Origin: CAZEDK01 sp964511025
GTDB lineage: Bacteria; Patescibacteriota; Gracilibacteria; UBA1369; GWF2-33-10
Direction of reading: 5' to 3'
NCBI GenBank assembly: GCA_964511025.1
Contig: CAZEDK010000013.1
Span: 1-36,850, forward strand
DNA: 36,850 nt
How positions within the stretch are numbered: position 1 is the stretch's first letter; each line of letters opens with the position of its first letter. A program made the translations under genes and the position numbers. Below are positions 1 to 12,600 of this stretch, piece by piece. The notes beneath the pieces are model-generated. The model was not told the DNA's origin, ran no database searches, and saw only the letters and a list, made by a program, of their open reading frames with translations.

Positions 1-1222
1 GATCTAAAACAATCAAATCTGGAAATTGCGAAACCTTTTTTAATGTATCTTTCACATCTCCACATAAAAATTCAATATTTTTGCAATTATTCAAAGCTGC
101 ATTTTCTTTAGCATCTTTTACTGCATCTTCAACAATCTCAAATCCATAAACTTTTTTGACAAATTTACTAAAAATAATACCAATAGTTCCTGTACCGCAA
201 TACATATCAAAAATCACCTCATTACTTTTTAGATCTGCAAATTCCAAAACTTTTTCATATAAAACTTGCGCTTGCGAAGTATTTGGTTGGAAAAAAGATT
301 TTGAAGAAATTTTGAAAAGCAAATCCCCCCTTCCCCCCTTTATCAAGTGGGCTTTTTTAAGTCCCCTTGACAAAGGGGATTTAGGGGATTGAATTTGCAT
401 TCGTTCATTAATAAATCCCTTACCCAATAATACTTGCTCATTAACCCCTCTGCGTTCCCCCTTTTTTGAAATAATTTGCGTTAAACATATTGAACAAATT
501 TTGTGATCAATATTCCTAACTAAATCAACAAATTCTTCTTTTATATCCTCAGAAAAAAATTCTCCGGAAATGATCAAATTTACCATAATCTCTGAGCTGT
601 ATTTCCCTTCTTTTATAACTAAATTTCGTAAAATACCAGAATTATCTTTGAAATTATAAACAGGCAGTTTTTTCTGTATAAAAAATTCGCGACAACTATT
701 CAAAATTTTAGAAGAAAGCTCTGATTGCAAATAACATTTTTCATTATTTATCAGATCGTATCTTTTACCTTTTGCATGAAGCCCCAAAGCATAATTCCGA
801 TCAAAAGTGTCACCAAAACTAAATTCCATTTTATTTCTATAAAACCAAGTATCACGACATCCAATTATTGGCAAAATATTTAGATCTTTAAAATTTCCAA
901 TATGCAATAAACTTTCTTCTACATGTTGCTGTTTAAATTTTAATTGATCTTCGTAAGATAAATATTGTAATTTACAACCCCCACATCTTTCAAAATATTC
1001 ACAACGCGGCGTTATTCTCAAATCTGATTTTTTCACAAATTTTTCAAATCTTGCCTCTGCATAATTCTTTTTTATTTTTGTAAAACTTGCTTCCACCAAA
1101 TCCCCGGGAATGGTATCCTCAACAAAAACCCTATAATTTTCAAATATCGTCCCAATCCCAGCTCCACCAAAAGCAATTTTTTCTATTTTTACCAGTACTT
1201 TTTGCCCTTTTTTTATATTCAT
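1..1222 (-). CDS. rlmD: 23S rRNA (uracil-5-)-methyltransferase, RlmD/RumA family (3' end beyond window)
   Basis: Transfers a methyl group from SAM to C5 of a uridine in 23S rRNA. The frame is open from an ATG at 1222 to the window edge (407 codons visible). Residues 1-60 form a TRAM-like RNA-binding domain. C74, C80, C83 (CGGC) and a later KCYLQ cysteine match the four ligands of the iron-sulfur cluster in this family. The segment FKISSKSFFQPNTSQ and the PDLIVLD motif just before the edge belong to the Rossmann methyltransferase domain; the catalytic Cys region lies outside. About 23 residues near 278-301 (SPKSPLSRG..KGGRGD) are not expected in the family and are encoded by a palindromic repeat inserted in frame. 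It is divergent from the SLH gene starting at 1284. Function is fairly certain; the target base is not. Confidence 0.9.
   Translation of the reverse strand, partial: MNIKKGQKVLVKIEKIAFGGAGIGTIFENYRVFVEDTIPGDLVEASFTKIKKNYAEARFEKFVKKSDLRITPRCEYFERCGGCKLQYLSYEDQLKFKQQHVEESLLHIGNFKDLNILPIIGCRDTWFYRNKMEFSFGDTFDRNYALGLHAKGKRYDLINNEKCYLQSELSSKILNSCREFFIQKKLPVYNFKDNSGILRNLVIKEGKYSSEIMVNLIISGEFFSEDIKEEFVDLVRNIDHKICSICLTQIISKKGERRGVNEQVLLGKGFINERMQIQSPKSPLSRGLKKAHLIKGGRGDLLFKISSKSFFQPNTSQAQVLYEKVLEFADLKSNEVIFDMYCGTGTIGIIFSKFVKKVYGFEIVEDAVKDAKENAALNNCKNIEFLCGDVKDTLKKVSQFPDLIVLD
322..390. repeat. Palindromic AATCCCC repeat inserted in frame inside the methyltransferase gene
   Basis: A 69-bp imperfect palindrome begins AATCCCCCCTTCCCCCC and ends in AAAGGGGATTTAGGGGATT. 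Its length is a multiple of three, so the host frame stays open. The same end sequence delimits the 35921-36132 element, so this is a dispersed repeat family. It lies between the conserved GKGFINERM and LLFKISSKSFFQ segments of the protein. Confidence 0.8.
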
Positions 1223-1283
1223 GATTTGCTAAAGTAATATCAGTAAGCAAGTTATCATAAAATTTAAATACATTTAAGCTACA

Positions 1284-3137
1284 ATGAAAAAAATCATTCT
1301 ATCATTTTTTATTAATTTATTAATTATTTCTTTTGCTTTTGCAGAAGAAATGAAAAGTGCAGACAATGTCATTGGAGTAAAAATAGATAAAGAAATTTAT
1401 AATTGGCACGACGCAATCAATGCAACTATAAATATTTACAATCCGTTTGAAAATGATATGGAGGTTGTTTTCAGTGGATCATGCCCAATCAATGCAAAAA
1501 TAATCAACAAGGACATAAGCTACGATGTAAATGAAGGATTCTGCGTAAACGAAAGCACAAAATATACAATCGAACCTGGAGATTTTCGTTTTTTCAAATA
1601 CACAATGCAGTTAGAAGAAGTAGCAGGCATAAATAGTGGAGATTACGAATTCTGGATTTATCTTAAACCAGCTATATATACAGATGGCGCGCGATATCGA
1701 TATGAAACTTACGCAATAAGTCAAACGTTCAATTTTGCAGGAAATATTGATATGAAGATTGATTTGGAAAAACAAGAACCGATATTTGAATCCAACGAAA
1801 TGATAAAAGGTATATTTACTATACAAAACAACGGAGAAAGAATTTACAAAACTTATACAGATTCATGTTATCCATTAGTAAAAATATATGATTATTATTC
1901 AAAACAGCTTGTATTTGAAAAAATATTTACGTCATGCAATCAAAATGATATAGAAATAAAAACAATTGAAAATTATACAAGTAATTCTATCATTCTGTAT
2001 GATCCGACTTTAGATTCGGAATTGCCAAAAGGCACTTACACTCTCACACTTACTTTGAATGACAACAAATACAGCCCAAAAACAAACTTTAGCCACCAAT
2101 TCCAAATTCTACCGAAAGAAACAACTTTTACAGATCTAAACGATCACTGGAGTAAAAATTATGTCACGGAACTTTACAAAAAAGGTTTTATAAATGGTTA
2201 TCCTGATAATAGTTTTAAACCTGACAAAGAAGTCACAAAAGCAGAATTTATAAAAATAGCTTTGAATGCTACAAAGAAAAGAATTTTAGATTCAAACGAA
2301 ATCAACATAGCTACATTCACAGATGTTTCGCAAAATGACTGGTATTATAATTATATTGAAACAGCTGCACATTTAGGCGTTATTTCATCAGATGAAACTA
2401 AAGTATATTTTCCAAACAAAAACATCACAAGAAAAGAAGCGGCTTATATAATATTTAAATGCTTAACTTCAGAAAAAAATGGAAATTTATTTTTGAATAT
2501 TTTTTCAGATATTGAAGAAATTGACGTAAAATATGTGATGACATTATACAATTTAGGAATTATCAATGGATATAGCGGAACAACAAATTTTGCACCACTG
2601 GATCCGCTATCAAGAGGAGCTGCCGCAAAAATAGCTTTACTCGCAAATTCTTATTTGGAAAATATTGAGAAAGTAGATAATAAAAACATAGCTCTTAGAT
2701 ATTATTTTTATCCGACAGACTTAAGACCAAAAGAAGAATATGATCTTATTTTATGTGAGAGTGGACAGTCAGCTTATTTTCATTTTGATCCAATGAGTCC
2801 AGATGGAGGCCAATTTTACAAAGTTTTACTTACAAAAGAACAAATTGATGAAAATCTTTTAAAACCATTTTATGAAGACAGTTTTTTTGCAAAAAGTGGC
2901 ATATATAATAATTGTACAGAAAATTGCGAAGAAAATATCGAAGAAGGCTTAATATATTATTACTCAAATCTTAAATCGCAAATGATAGGAAACAATGTTA
3001 AAACCATTAACGAATTTATCAATATTACAGGAGATTTGAGAAATTATTTTGAAACTTTGGGAGATAAAGAAAATTTATGGCAAACAGCAGCAAATAAGAC
3101 TGAAAACAAATACTTCGGTGAGAATTTTTGTTTATAA
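1284..3137 (+). CDS. Secreted SLH-domain surface protein with two BsuPI-like domains
   Basis: Residues 1-20 are a signal peptide (MKK, hydrophobic core, FAFA before EE). Residues about 30-150 and 155-277 are two beta-rich segments resembling BsuPI/Ig-like domains, with paired cysteines. Three SLH domains follow at about 281-330 (TFTDLNDHWSKNYV, INGYPDNSFKPD), 344-395 (FTDVSQNDWYYNYI) and 406-455. Residues 470-617 form a Cys-containing C-terminal part I do not recognise. SLH domains usually bind secondary cell-wall polymers, so the protein probably sits on the outer face of the wall. It is followed after 8 bp by rlmH on the same strand. No Shine-Dalgarno sequence precedes the ATG. The SLH assignment is firm; the cargo function is unknown. 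Confidence 0.85.
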   Translation: MKKIILSFFINLLIISFAFAEEMKSADNVIGVKIDKEIYNWHDAINATINIYNPFENDMEVVFSGSCPINAKIINKDISYDVNEGFCVNESTKYTIEPGDFRFFKYTMQLEEVAGINSGDYEFWIYLKPAIYTDGARYRYETYAISQTFNFAGNIDMKIDLEKQEPIFESNEMIKGIFTIQNNGERIYKTYTDSCYPLVKIYDYYSKQLVFEKIFTSCNQNDIEIKTIENYTSNSIILYDPTLDSELPKGTYTLTLTLNDNKYSPKTNFSHQFQILPKETTFTDLNDHWSKNYVTELYKKGFINGYPDNSFKPDKEVTKAEFIKIALNATKKRILDSNEINIATFTDVSQNDWYYNYIETAAHLGVISSDETKVYFPNKNITRKEAAYIIFKCLTSEKNGNLFLNIFSDIEEIDVKYVMTLYNLGIINGYSGTTNFAPLDPLSRGAAAKIALLANSYLENIEKVDNKNIALRYYFYPTDLRPKEEYDLILCESGQSAYFHFDPMSPDGGQFYKVLLTKEQIDENLLKPFYEDSFFAKSGIYNNCTENCEENIEEGLIYYYSNLKSQMIGNNVKTINEFINITGDLRNYFETLGDKENLWQTAANKTENKYFGENFCL

Positions 3138-3145
3138 AGTTAAAC

Positions 3146-3604
3146 ATGCAAAAAATTACGATCATTCAAGTAGGCAAAACTAAAAACGAATATATACAGT
3201 TAGAAAATGAATTTTTGAAACGATTACAAATTTTTGCTGACATCGAAATCAAAATTATTCCGGAAGCAAAAACTGACAATGCTTTTAGAAACAAAGAACT
3301 GGAAGGAATTGAAATTTTTAAAAAAATTCCTCAAAACAACAAAATTATTAGTTTAGACGAAAATGGACAGAACTTAAACTCAATAGAATTTTCAGGTTTT
3401 CTAAACATAGAAAAACAAAAAGGCAACAAATTAACTTTTATCATTGGCGGTGCGTTCGGCTTATCTGATCAAATAAAAAAAATAGTCAATTACTCAATAT
3501 CCCTTTCCAAAATGACATTCACTCATCAGATGGTAAGAATAATTTTTTTGGAACAATTATACAGAGGATACACAATAATTTCAGGCAAAAAATATCATTA
3601 TTAA
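3146..3604 (+). CDS. rlmH: 23S rRNA (pseudouridine-1915-N3)-methyltransferase RlmH
   Basis: Methylates N3 of pseudouridine 1915 in helix 69 of 23S rRNA (SPOUT family, knotted SAM site). The product is 152 aa, close to the usual 155-160. The motif FIIGGAFGLSD is the SAM-binding loop, and the C-terminal block SLSKMTFTHQMVRIIFLEQ followed by YRGYTIISGKKYHY is the family signature, ending in the conserved YH. I chose the ATG at 3146 (MQKITIIQVGKTK) because it gives the standard N-terminus; an upstream TTG at 3128 would overlap the preceding gene. The gene converges on the giant surface-protein gene with 6 bp between stops. Confidence 0.95.
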   Translation: MQKITIIQVGKTKNEYIQLENEFLKRLQIFADIEIKIIPEAKTDNAFRNKELEGIEIFKKIPQNNKIISLDENGQNLNSIEFSGFLNIEKQKGNKLTFIIGGAFGLSDQIKKIVNYSISLSKMTFTHQMVRIIFLEQLYRGYTIISGKKYHY

Positions 3605-3610
3605 ATTTCT

Positions 3611-6600
3611 CTAATTTGTTTTTAAAGCTTCATAATCCATAACATGCACAAGCATTGATACAAATTCAGCTTTATTTATTGGCTGATCAGGTCTGAAAGT
3701 TTGGTCAGAGTAACCAAATATTATATTATTTTTGTAGGAATAAATTATATATGGTAGATACCAAGCATCTTCAAGCACATCAATGAAAGGATTAAAATCC
3801 GATTCGTCTGAATCATCCGGAAATTCTCCTAGTGATCTTAATATAATCTTCAAAGCTTCAGCTCTTGTTGGAATAGTATCCGGCTTAAAATATCTAGTAG
3901 CAAAATCTTCATAATCAATAACGTCACTGTCTGTTTCCGCGTATCCATACCCATGAGCAAAATCATTAATAATTGCCGTATCTAAAATATTTATATAAGG
4001 ATGATTTGTCCCTACATCAATATATAAATTTTGATTTCCGGGAGCGTTAAAAATTTCCATATCAAAGAGCTTTGTTATAAAATATACAAGCTCGGCGCGC
4101 GATATCGAATCAAACATTTTGTCTTCAGATAAAAGAATATCCTCAGCTCCTTCTGGCGCGGCAACGTATCTACCATTTAATTCATCATCAGATATAGAAC
4201 CTTCATTAAATAAAAAATTCAAAAATTGATTGATTTCTTCATTCGCCCATATAATCTCTTCTTCTTTTGAAGATGTTAAATATTGCGATGATTCTGCGGA
4301 GTCATCTACGGCATTTGATTTTTTAGTTTTCCACGCAAGTATTTTTTGTTTTGTTTCATCATTTGTGCCTGATGAATTGTATGTGCTTTCAGTGTTATCT
4401 GTATTTGTTGTTGAAATATTATCTTCATTATTCTTTTTTATGGTTTTAGAAATTGCTTCTTCCTCCTCTGCCTCATTATTATTAATTGATTCTTCAGTGC
4501 TATTATTCAAATCACTGTTTTTGCTGTCAATAACACTTAAATCCTCATCAGAATCTCCGGAATCACTGCTATTTAACAAAGAAGATTTTTTTGAAAAGAA
4601 TTTAGACACGCTCAGATCTCCGCCACCACCAATGTTGTCTTCGATCATTTGTATCTCAAAATTTGCAACAGCCGTCTCAGAAACGTTAGCTGTTTCATCA
4701 AGGGCTATTACTTTGATATAATAATCTGTTTCCAAATCAAATCCATTAACATCAACATTGCGAGTATCAATATCAGATAATTCTTCTATATCAGTACTGT
4801 CTAACGTTATTATGTCTCCTTCGCTATTTTGGACATCCGATTCATTTTCTCCATAAATTATTTTATATGTTTCAAAATTTGTTTCATCTATATCAACAGT
4901 CCACCTTAATGTAATCATTGCATTATTTGTATTGGTAAATACTTGCAATAAATTAAAAGTAATACCCATTATATTGTCTATATTGAATGTCGCGCTACAA
5001 AGCTCATTACCATCTTCTATCAAATCATTAGGCATAATACAAATTCTATACCCATCATCTTCAATACTAAGATCTGAAATACTATCCCACTGCGCGCTTA
5101 TAAGCCTATCTGAAGAGCTGCTTTGAATGTAATTATCAAGCGTTCCTATTTGGTAATCATCTCCATTGCCAACACCTATATCTGAACTTTGACCAGAAGC
5201 TATAACATTATCATTGATAGTTGTTTTAGCTTGAGCGCCCTCATTAAGATCATATAAAACTTTTAATTTGATATTATCGCTATCCGCATCGTTAAGATTA
5301 AATGAGAAATCTACTATTCCGCTACCATCTGTTCTTTGTAGAGCACTAATATCAGATACTACAGCCTTATAATTCGTTTTTGAATTAGATATTGCACTTG
5401 TACTAGCATTGCCAAATAAATCATAGGCAACTATTTTGTAATAATAAATAGTGTTTTCTGTCAAATTATCTATTTCAATATTATCAGTTAGCATTTGTGT
5501 TAAACTAGCATCGTCTGTCTGATCCAAATAATTGGAACTTTCATTGTCAACTGTACTTTGATTATTTGCGTAATATATCAGATATCTATAAAAATTTGTT
5601 TCAGTTATTGCGTCCCAATCCAAATTTAAACTTGTTGAGGTTCTTGAATTCAAACTTATAACTACCTGACTTGGATCCACTTGATCAACTATAAACTCGC
5701 CTGATTCGTTGTATATAGTGGTATCAACTGTATCGGTAGCTTTGACTCTAATTTTAATATCGCTTCTTTCTGTTCCACTCAAATCTAAATCGGTATCCCA
5801 AACTGCTGTTATCAAATTACTTCCTTCAGATGTATGGATATAACCATCACTATCGCCTAAATTATATTCTGACCCATTATTAATTGAAGGCTCAACATCG
5901 GCAGTAGCTGAATTTGATTGTGTAACCGATGTCAATGTCGGCAAATTCCACGCAGTCCCGTCAAAATATTCTACCGCGGCTCCGATAGTGTTATCTCCAT
6001 CAGAATCATTTATACTAAATGTTATCGTTACTTCATGCAAGCCGTTTGTATCTTGAACGGCAGCAACTCCTGACACAACCGGTATACCATTGCTATTATA
6101 TCCTCCAATGGAAGAAAAAGTTCTATTACCAAATATATCTATCGCAATTAACATTATATAATATGTCGTATCTTCTTGAAGCCCATTTATTGTAGTTAAA
6201 TTAGCACTTATATTCGTTAAATTGCTATCATCATCACTATCCCAATTTATCCCTGATGTACAATTCTCATCTACATCAATTTCGTTTATACTATAACAAA
6301 GGAAATATTCATTAAAATTTGTTTCACTTGTCGCGCTCTGCCATGCAAAACTTAACGTCGTCGCGCTATCTGCTGTCACAACAAAATCAGCTACACCTTG
6401 CGGAGCTAAATTATCTATACTAAATACTGTGGTACTTTGCGCCAAACTGTCGGCTATACTATCGTTTCCTGTTACTCTTAACTCAATATCATTTTGTTCG
6501 CCAATGATTGCCCCATTACCATTATACTGGCTTTGAGAATCCCATACTATTGTCAAAGTTTTTGCTCCTGTTGCGCTATCAACAGCATCTGTTGTGCCAA

Positions 6601-9600
6601 TTTGATACGTTTGACTGTTATCAAGCGATACCGTACCCGCATTCGGATTCACTGAAATTAAATATGGATCATACCATGTAATTCCGGCATCTTCGCTATA
6701 TTCAACTTTTAACTTTGTATCTTGATTATCTAAATCACTCAATTGTGTTGTGAAAGTAATATATCCGCTTCCATCTGTCGCTTGACTGATTAATGACGGT
6801 ATTGCGACTACCGGAACATTATTTGATGGTAGCGTTGCTCCGCTTGCTTCCGCTATTGTTGTCTCATTGCCATAATCATCCACCGCCCATATCTTGAAAT
6901 AATATGTCGTATTTTCAGAAAATCCTGTTATTGTTGTTGTTGATGTCGTTACTGTCGCCAAAGTCCCATCATCGCTATTATCCCATTCCGTATCAGTTAC
7001 CCCTCTATCTATTGTAGCCACGTCATCATACCAAATCTCATAGTGATCAAAATTTGTCTCAGTTGCCGCTGTCCACGTAAGAGTTGCTGTTGTTACTGTA
7101 GAAGTACTCATTGCAAGACTTGCTAGTGTCGTTGGCACCGCATTATCAACTTCAAATGCTGAACTTGTTGTCGCTGCACCGTCTACATAACCATCATTAG
7201 CGGTAACTCGTATTTTAATATCACTTTGATCTCCTGATAAAGCGCCATTGGCATTACTTGCACTCTTAGTATTCCAAACAATTGTCAATGTTTTTGATCC
7301 GCCTGAGCTATCTATCAAATCAGTTGCTCCTATCTGGTAACTTTGCGTATTATCAAATGAAACCGTTCCTGCGCTTGGTGTCGCTGATACCAAATACGGA
7401 TCGTACCATGTTGTGCCTCCATCTTCACTATATTCCACTTTTAACATTGTATCATTGTTATCGGCATCGCTTACCGCTGTTGTCAATGTTATATAGCCAC
7501 TTGCGTCTGTTGCTTGACTTACAAATGCAGGCGTTGTTGAAACAGGCGCGTTATTAGTTGAAGGTATTTCACCTCCACCTGTGCCACTAACTCCGGAACA
7601 TTCCCATTCATCTGTGGTTTCGTTTATATTACATGTTATTCCATTCCAAGTTTCTCCATTTGAAAATACGTTTTCTCCTGTTACGTTTGTATATAATTCA
7701 TCACATCCTGCGACGATTTGATCAATGCTTTCAGCCCCCAAGCAAAGCCTAACAGTTGCTCCGCTATCCCCATCCGTATGAGGTATATATAAAGTATAAT
7801 TGCTATCTACAACTCCCGCTAGGTCATTAAATCCATGAAAAAACGCTTTTTTACTTGTTGTATTAATATCCCAATCAATACCATCCAAAGCTCTCTCAGC
7901 ATTCAAATCTACATTAAATTTCGCAATACTGTTCGAACCTTTTGTAAAATCAACCAATTGTTCTCCTGTTTTGCGAGTGCTACTCAAGTCTATATTTGTA
8001 TCACTGGCTAGCTTCACTCCAAGTCCTGTTGGCACATTTGTAAATCTACCTCCAGTAACCGTAATATCCGTACTAACCTCTGTTTCGCCGCTCTCGGTGC
8101 TAATTATGCCTGTTGGACTTATCACTGTTCCATGATCTTGTCCTGCTACTACCGACAAGCTAAATGTCAAAGTAGCCGATCCTCCCGCGACTATTTCCGT
8201 CATTGTTACTGTTATCGTATTAGTTACGCTATTATAGACACATTCATCGCTATCGCTTGTATCCGTTTTAGATATATTATTAATCTTCATTGAACTTGTT
8301 ACATACGTTGTGCCTGATGGTGGTGTCATTGTAAACACTACATCTGTTCCGTCAACATCCGATGAATTAGATAATGTGGCGGTGTATATTACTGAATTAC
8401 CTATAAATGGCGTAGATGTTGATGGAGCTATATTAGACGAGCTGAAATCTCCGGCAGGATAAAACGCGCCGAGCATTCCATCTGTCGCAGTATCAGGCCC
8501 AAGACCTCCGGTTAATGTAAATATACCTGTAAATGCAGCACCTGATACCGATGCCCGTCCCCCGCTACCTCCTCCTCCATCGCTTGTAGTCCCATTTCCG
8601 CCGTTGCCTCCTGATACATTTACCGTACCAGTGCCACCAAATGATCCAACTGTTAAATATACGGATCCACCAGCGCCTCCTCCTCCGGCATGACCTCCTC
8701 CAACGCTTCCATTGCCTCCATTTGCCAAAATATTACCATTCATCGTAAACAATCCGCTTGTACTAATTTGCACTGCTCCTCCTCCAGCTCCTCCCAATGC
8801 TCCGCTATTATTACCGGCTCCACCTCCCGCTCCCAGATCAACAGGAGCGCTCATAACGTCATATATTCCTCCGCCAGCGCTTCCTGCTCCTCCAGCTCCT
8901 CCGCCACCTCCATGTCCTGCTCCTCCACCGCTGCCGCTTGCGCTTCCAAGTCCATATCCGGGATTTGTTCCTGATCCGTTTACTCCCAAGCTTTGTCCTC
9001 CCAAATATCCTTTTCCGTTCACATTTATTGATCCACCAGTGTTAATAGTGGCAGTAGCGGCTGCGATTTTTATTTTATGAGCCAAAGTTGTTGTATTAGT
9101 ACTATGAGTTAAAAGTCCTCCGCTATTAATTGTTAATGAATTTAATCCAAAAGCCACACTTGCGTTCGTATACGAATCCATGGTTAGCACTCCTCCATTG
9201 CCAATCGTAATATCACCAAAACTTTCTGTTAGTCCGCTCTTGATTGTCACATTGCCATTTATTGTTCCGGTTGATACGGTTGATAATGTTGATCCAGCGT
9301 TAAATGTGACATTCATATTGGCAGGAAACGTGAATGTACTATTGCCCGGATTAAATATTCCATCTATTATTAATGTTCCGCTTGTGCCTATATTAGAAAA
9401 AATATTTTGACTTGCTGTAAGCGTTGCCCCTGTTGGAATTGTCAAATTAGCCGCATTGCTTATTTGCAATGTGCTTATAGTATGACTAGCTACAGGTAAT
9501 GAAGCGCCTATGCCATCACCATTGTTATTATCATAAATCAAAATACCGTTATCAGCAGGCCCGTCTATATAAATACTGCCAGCTCCTCCATTATACGCCG

Positions 9601-12600
9601 GATCTGTAGCGGTTCCTCCATAAGTTGTGATAAGAAGTCCAGTATTTGAATAAGACCCTCCATATATCAAAGCGATTCTACCACCACCACCTCCTCCTCC
9701 AAATCTAGCATTTGCGGCTCCTCCATTACCACCATTTGCTAAGATGTCTCCTGAATCGACCGTCAAATTACCTGTCGCATTGACATATACAGATCCTCCC
9801 GATCCGCCACTGCCGGCATATCCATCGCCTCCACTGGTAGACCCTCCGTTTCCTCCATTAGTACTTACCGTACCGCTTATTGTTGTATTGCCGCTTGATA
9901 CGAGACTAACAAATCCTCCTCCTTTTCCTCCGGAAGCTAGATTTGTATTACCGCCTCCTGATCCTATCAATACAGGTAGTGTTATGCTCCCATACGTTCC
10001 TAGATTGGCTGATGTATTCCAATATCCTCCATATCCTCCATGAAACGCGCCAACCGTAGTTGATCCTGCCCCTGTACCTGATTGCGCATCATATCCCAAA
10101 GAATTGCCCTGTACTGTTCCCGCAATCGTGATCGTTCCTGCCGAAAAATCAACTTCATAGGCTTGAGTACTTGTATTATTTCCATGCGTTAATATAGCTC
10201 CAAGCTGCACATCAAGCGTTCCAGTAATAACTTGCTGTGTTGTATTATTTTGCGTCAAAATACCTCCATTCAATATATTCAGATTAGTTACCGTCCCCAA
10301 ATTACCTGTTAATCCAAGATTACCTGTCACATTTATAGTCGTTGCGCTAATTGTTTTCGTTGTGGCCAAATTGAGAGCGCCGCCGCTTGATATATTAAGT
10401 GTCGTTCCGGATATGTTTTCATTAGCTGTTAATGTCCCAGCTACTGTTAAAGTCGTAAAATTAGCTGTAACAGTGCTTGGCGCTGTTACTGTATGACCAA
10501 GTGAAACTGTAGCTATTGAACTTGCGCCAGGAAAATCTGTTCCTTCGACGCATGAACTCGTACATGTTTCACCCCATGTTGTGCCAATATTCCAGTTACC
10601 GCTTTGACTGCTGACAAAAGTACCATTATTAGTTGTTCGAAATTGTATAGATGTTGACCAGTTTGATGATCCGTTAGCGTCTATATGTCTTGTTCTTATA
10701 TAATAAGTTGTTCCTGAACTTAATGCTGTTTGCGCATTTAATGCGTTTTGGAATGTGCCGTTTGTCGTATTCACAACCATGCTTGTCAAATTACTCGTGT
10801 CATTTAATTTACACCATACGATATTAGTGTCAGAACAATCATTTGAAAAAGTATTGTTATCGCTTATTTGCCAGTCGCTTCCTGTATGGCTCGATGATCC
10901 TGAATATGCCGAACTTGTCGCTGTAGGATTAAGCGCTACTCCTGTCGCTAGTGACGTTGGAGCTGTGATTGTGGGGGCGTTTGGCACTGCAGCCAAATTT
11001 ACTGTTACCGTATTTGAAGTAGCTGTTCCGTCCGTATCAGTGCATCTAAAACTTACCGTGTCCGTTGTAACATTAGGCGTATATGTCAAATAAGTTGAGC
11101 TTCCTCCTCCAAATCCGCTTGATGTATTATCCGTGTCGGAGTATGTCCCATTACCTGCTGTTATAGTTACGTCGCTTAAACCCGGCAAATATGTTGTATT
11201 ATTTGTATTAAAAAATGTTTTATATTGAAAATATCGATTGTTGGATACCGGACTGCCAAGCGATATTGATGGCAAACCTGTAGTGCTATTATTTAATTCT
11301 GAATAATAGGTTCCGGACGTGTTGCTTAATGTATTATAATTGATTGTAATCAAATCGACACTTGGTGTTGCCATACTGCTGGTACTTGCCAAATCAAAGG
11401 CGAAATCCAAGCTTGTTTGTCCACTTGGCGTCCAATTTGCGAATGCATTTTGTAATGCTGTTATTGTCATTCCGCTTGTTTGCAAATCAGCAAGTCCCCC
11501 TGTTGCCGTTTGCCATCCACTACTATAATATTTCCAAGTGGTCCTTCCATCGAAACTAACCAAACTCTTTATCGTAGTATTTGTTGGCTCTGTTTTTGTA
11601 ACGGATAATGATGTTATCGCTTCAACTCCGCTTAATGAAAAACTATTGCTCGCACTTGTTGTCACATAATATGCTTGAGAGGTTGGATATGGATTCAAGG
11701 CGAACTCCGATGCCGGTACTGTAATAGTAGCTCCGCTATATTGAGGTACTGTTGTGCCGTCATATACCGTTAATCGCAGATCATCGACGTATCCATTCCA
11801 TTCACCCAAATTTCTCCAATTCAATAAACTTAAATATCTATAATCAGGAAAAGTTGTAATACCTGTATAATAATTTGTCCTTGTACCATCTAAATAAACG
11901 CTTAAAGTATCGTTAAGCGCATCGTAAGCAAGTGCTAAATGTCCCCATACACCATTGGCTAACGAACCAACCGTGTGAGGATTAGCTATATCCCATGATG
12001 AACCGTTAGTGCTCACGTTGATTTTTATATCAACACCGGATCTCCATAGAGAAATAGCGCCATAATCCGTATCATAATTTGAAGCCATGAAGCTGCCGAT
12101 ATTCCCTCCATTAACGGAAGGATTAAGCCACATTTCAAGTGTCCATGAATGACCTGACAAACCGGATGAAAAATAACCGGAAGTGTTAGCCAAAATTTTT
12201 GTATTCGCTGTGCCGTCGGCCACGATGGAACCTGTTCCATATTTTTTTGTAGTTGTATTTACTGTACTTGAGGATCCAACAGTCAATGGAGTTGAATTAA
12301 CGTCAGATATTGCATCTCCATTACTGCCATTGCCTTGTATCAACATTTTTGTATATGGATCTGTATTATGCAATTGAGCTAGTCCGCTTGAAAAATCCGT
12401 ACCGTTAGTCGCGTCTTCTTGCGTATAATTTCCTTCGTCAGCCAAGTCAAAATCAAGTGAAATATTGCTATTGGCGACTGTTGTTCCCGGGCCAACAAAA
12501 CTTTCCCCGCTACAAGCTGAATCATCGCATGACCGCACTTGATATTTAAGACTCAAAGCTCCTCGTTTATAATGATCAAGAACCTCGGTAGCTGTTAATC

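Noticed and set aside
8690..9080. Open frames on the plus strand opposite the glycine-rich part of the giant gene
   Set aside because: Their composition (Pro/Ala/Ser runs) is the antisense of GGN codons; the minus-strand frame has clear domains.
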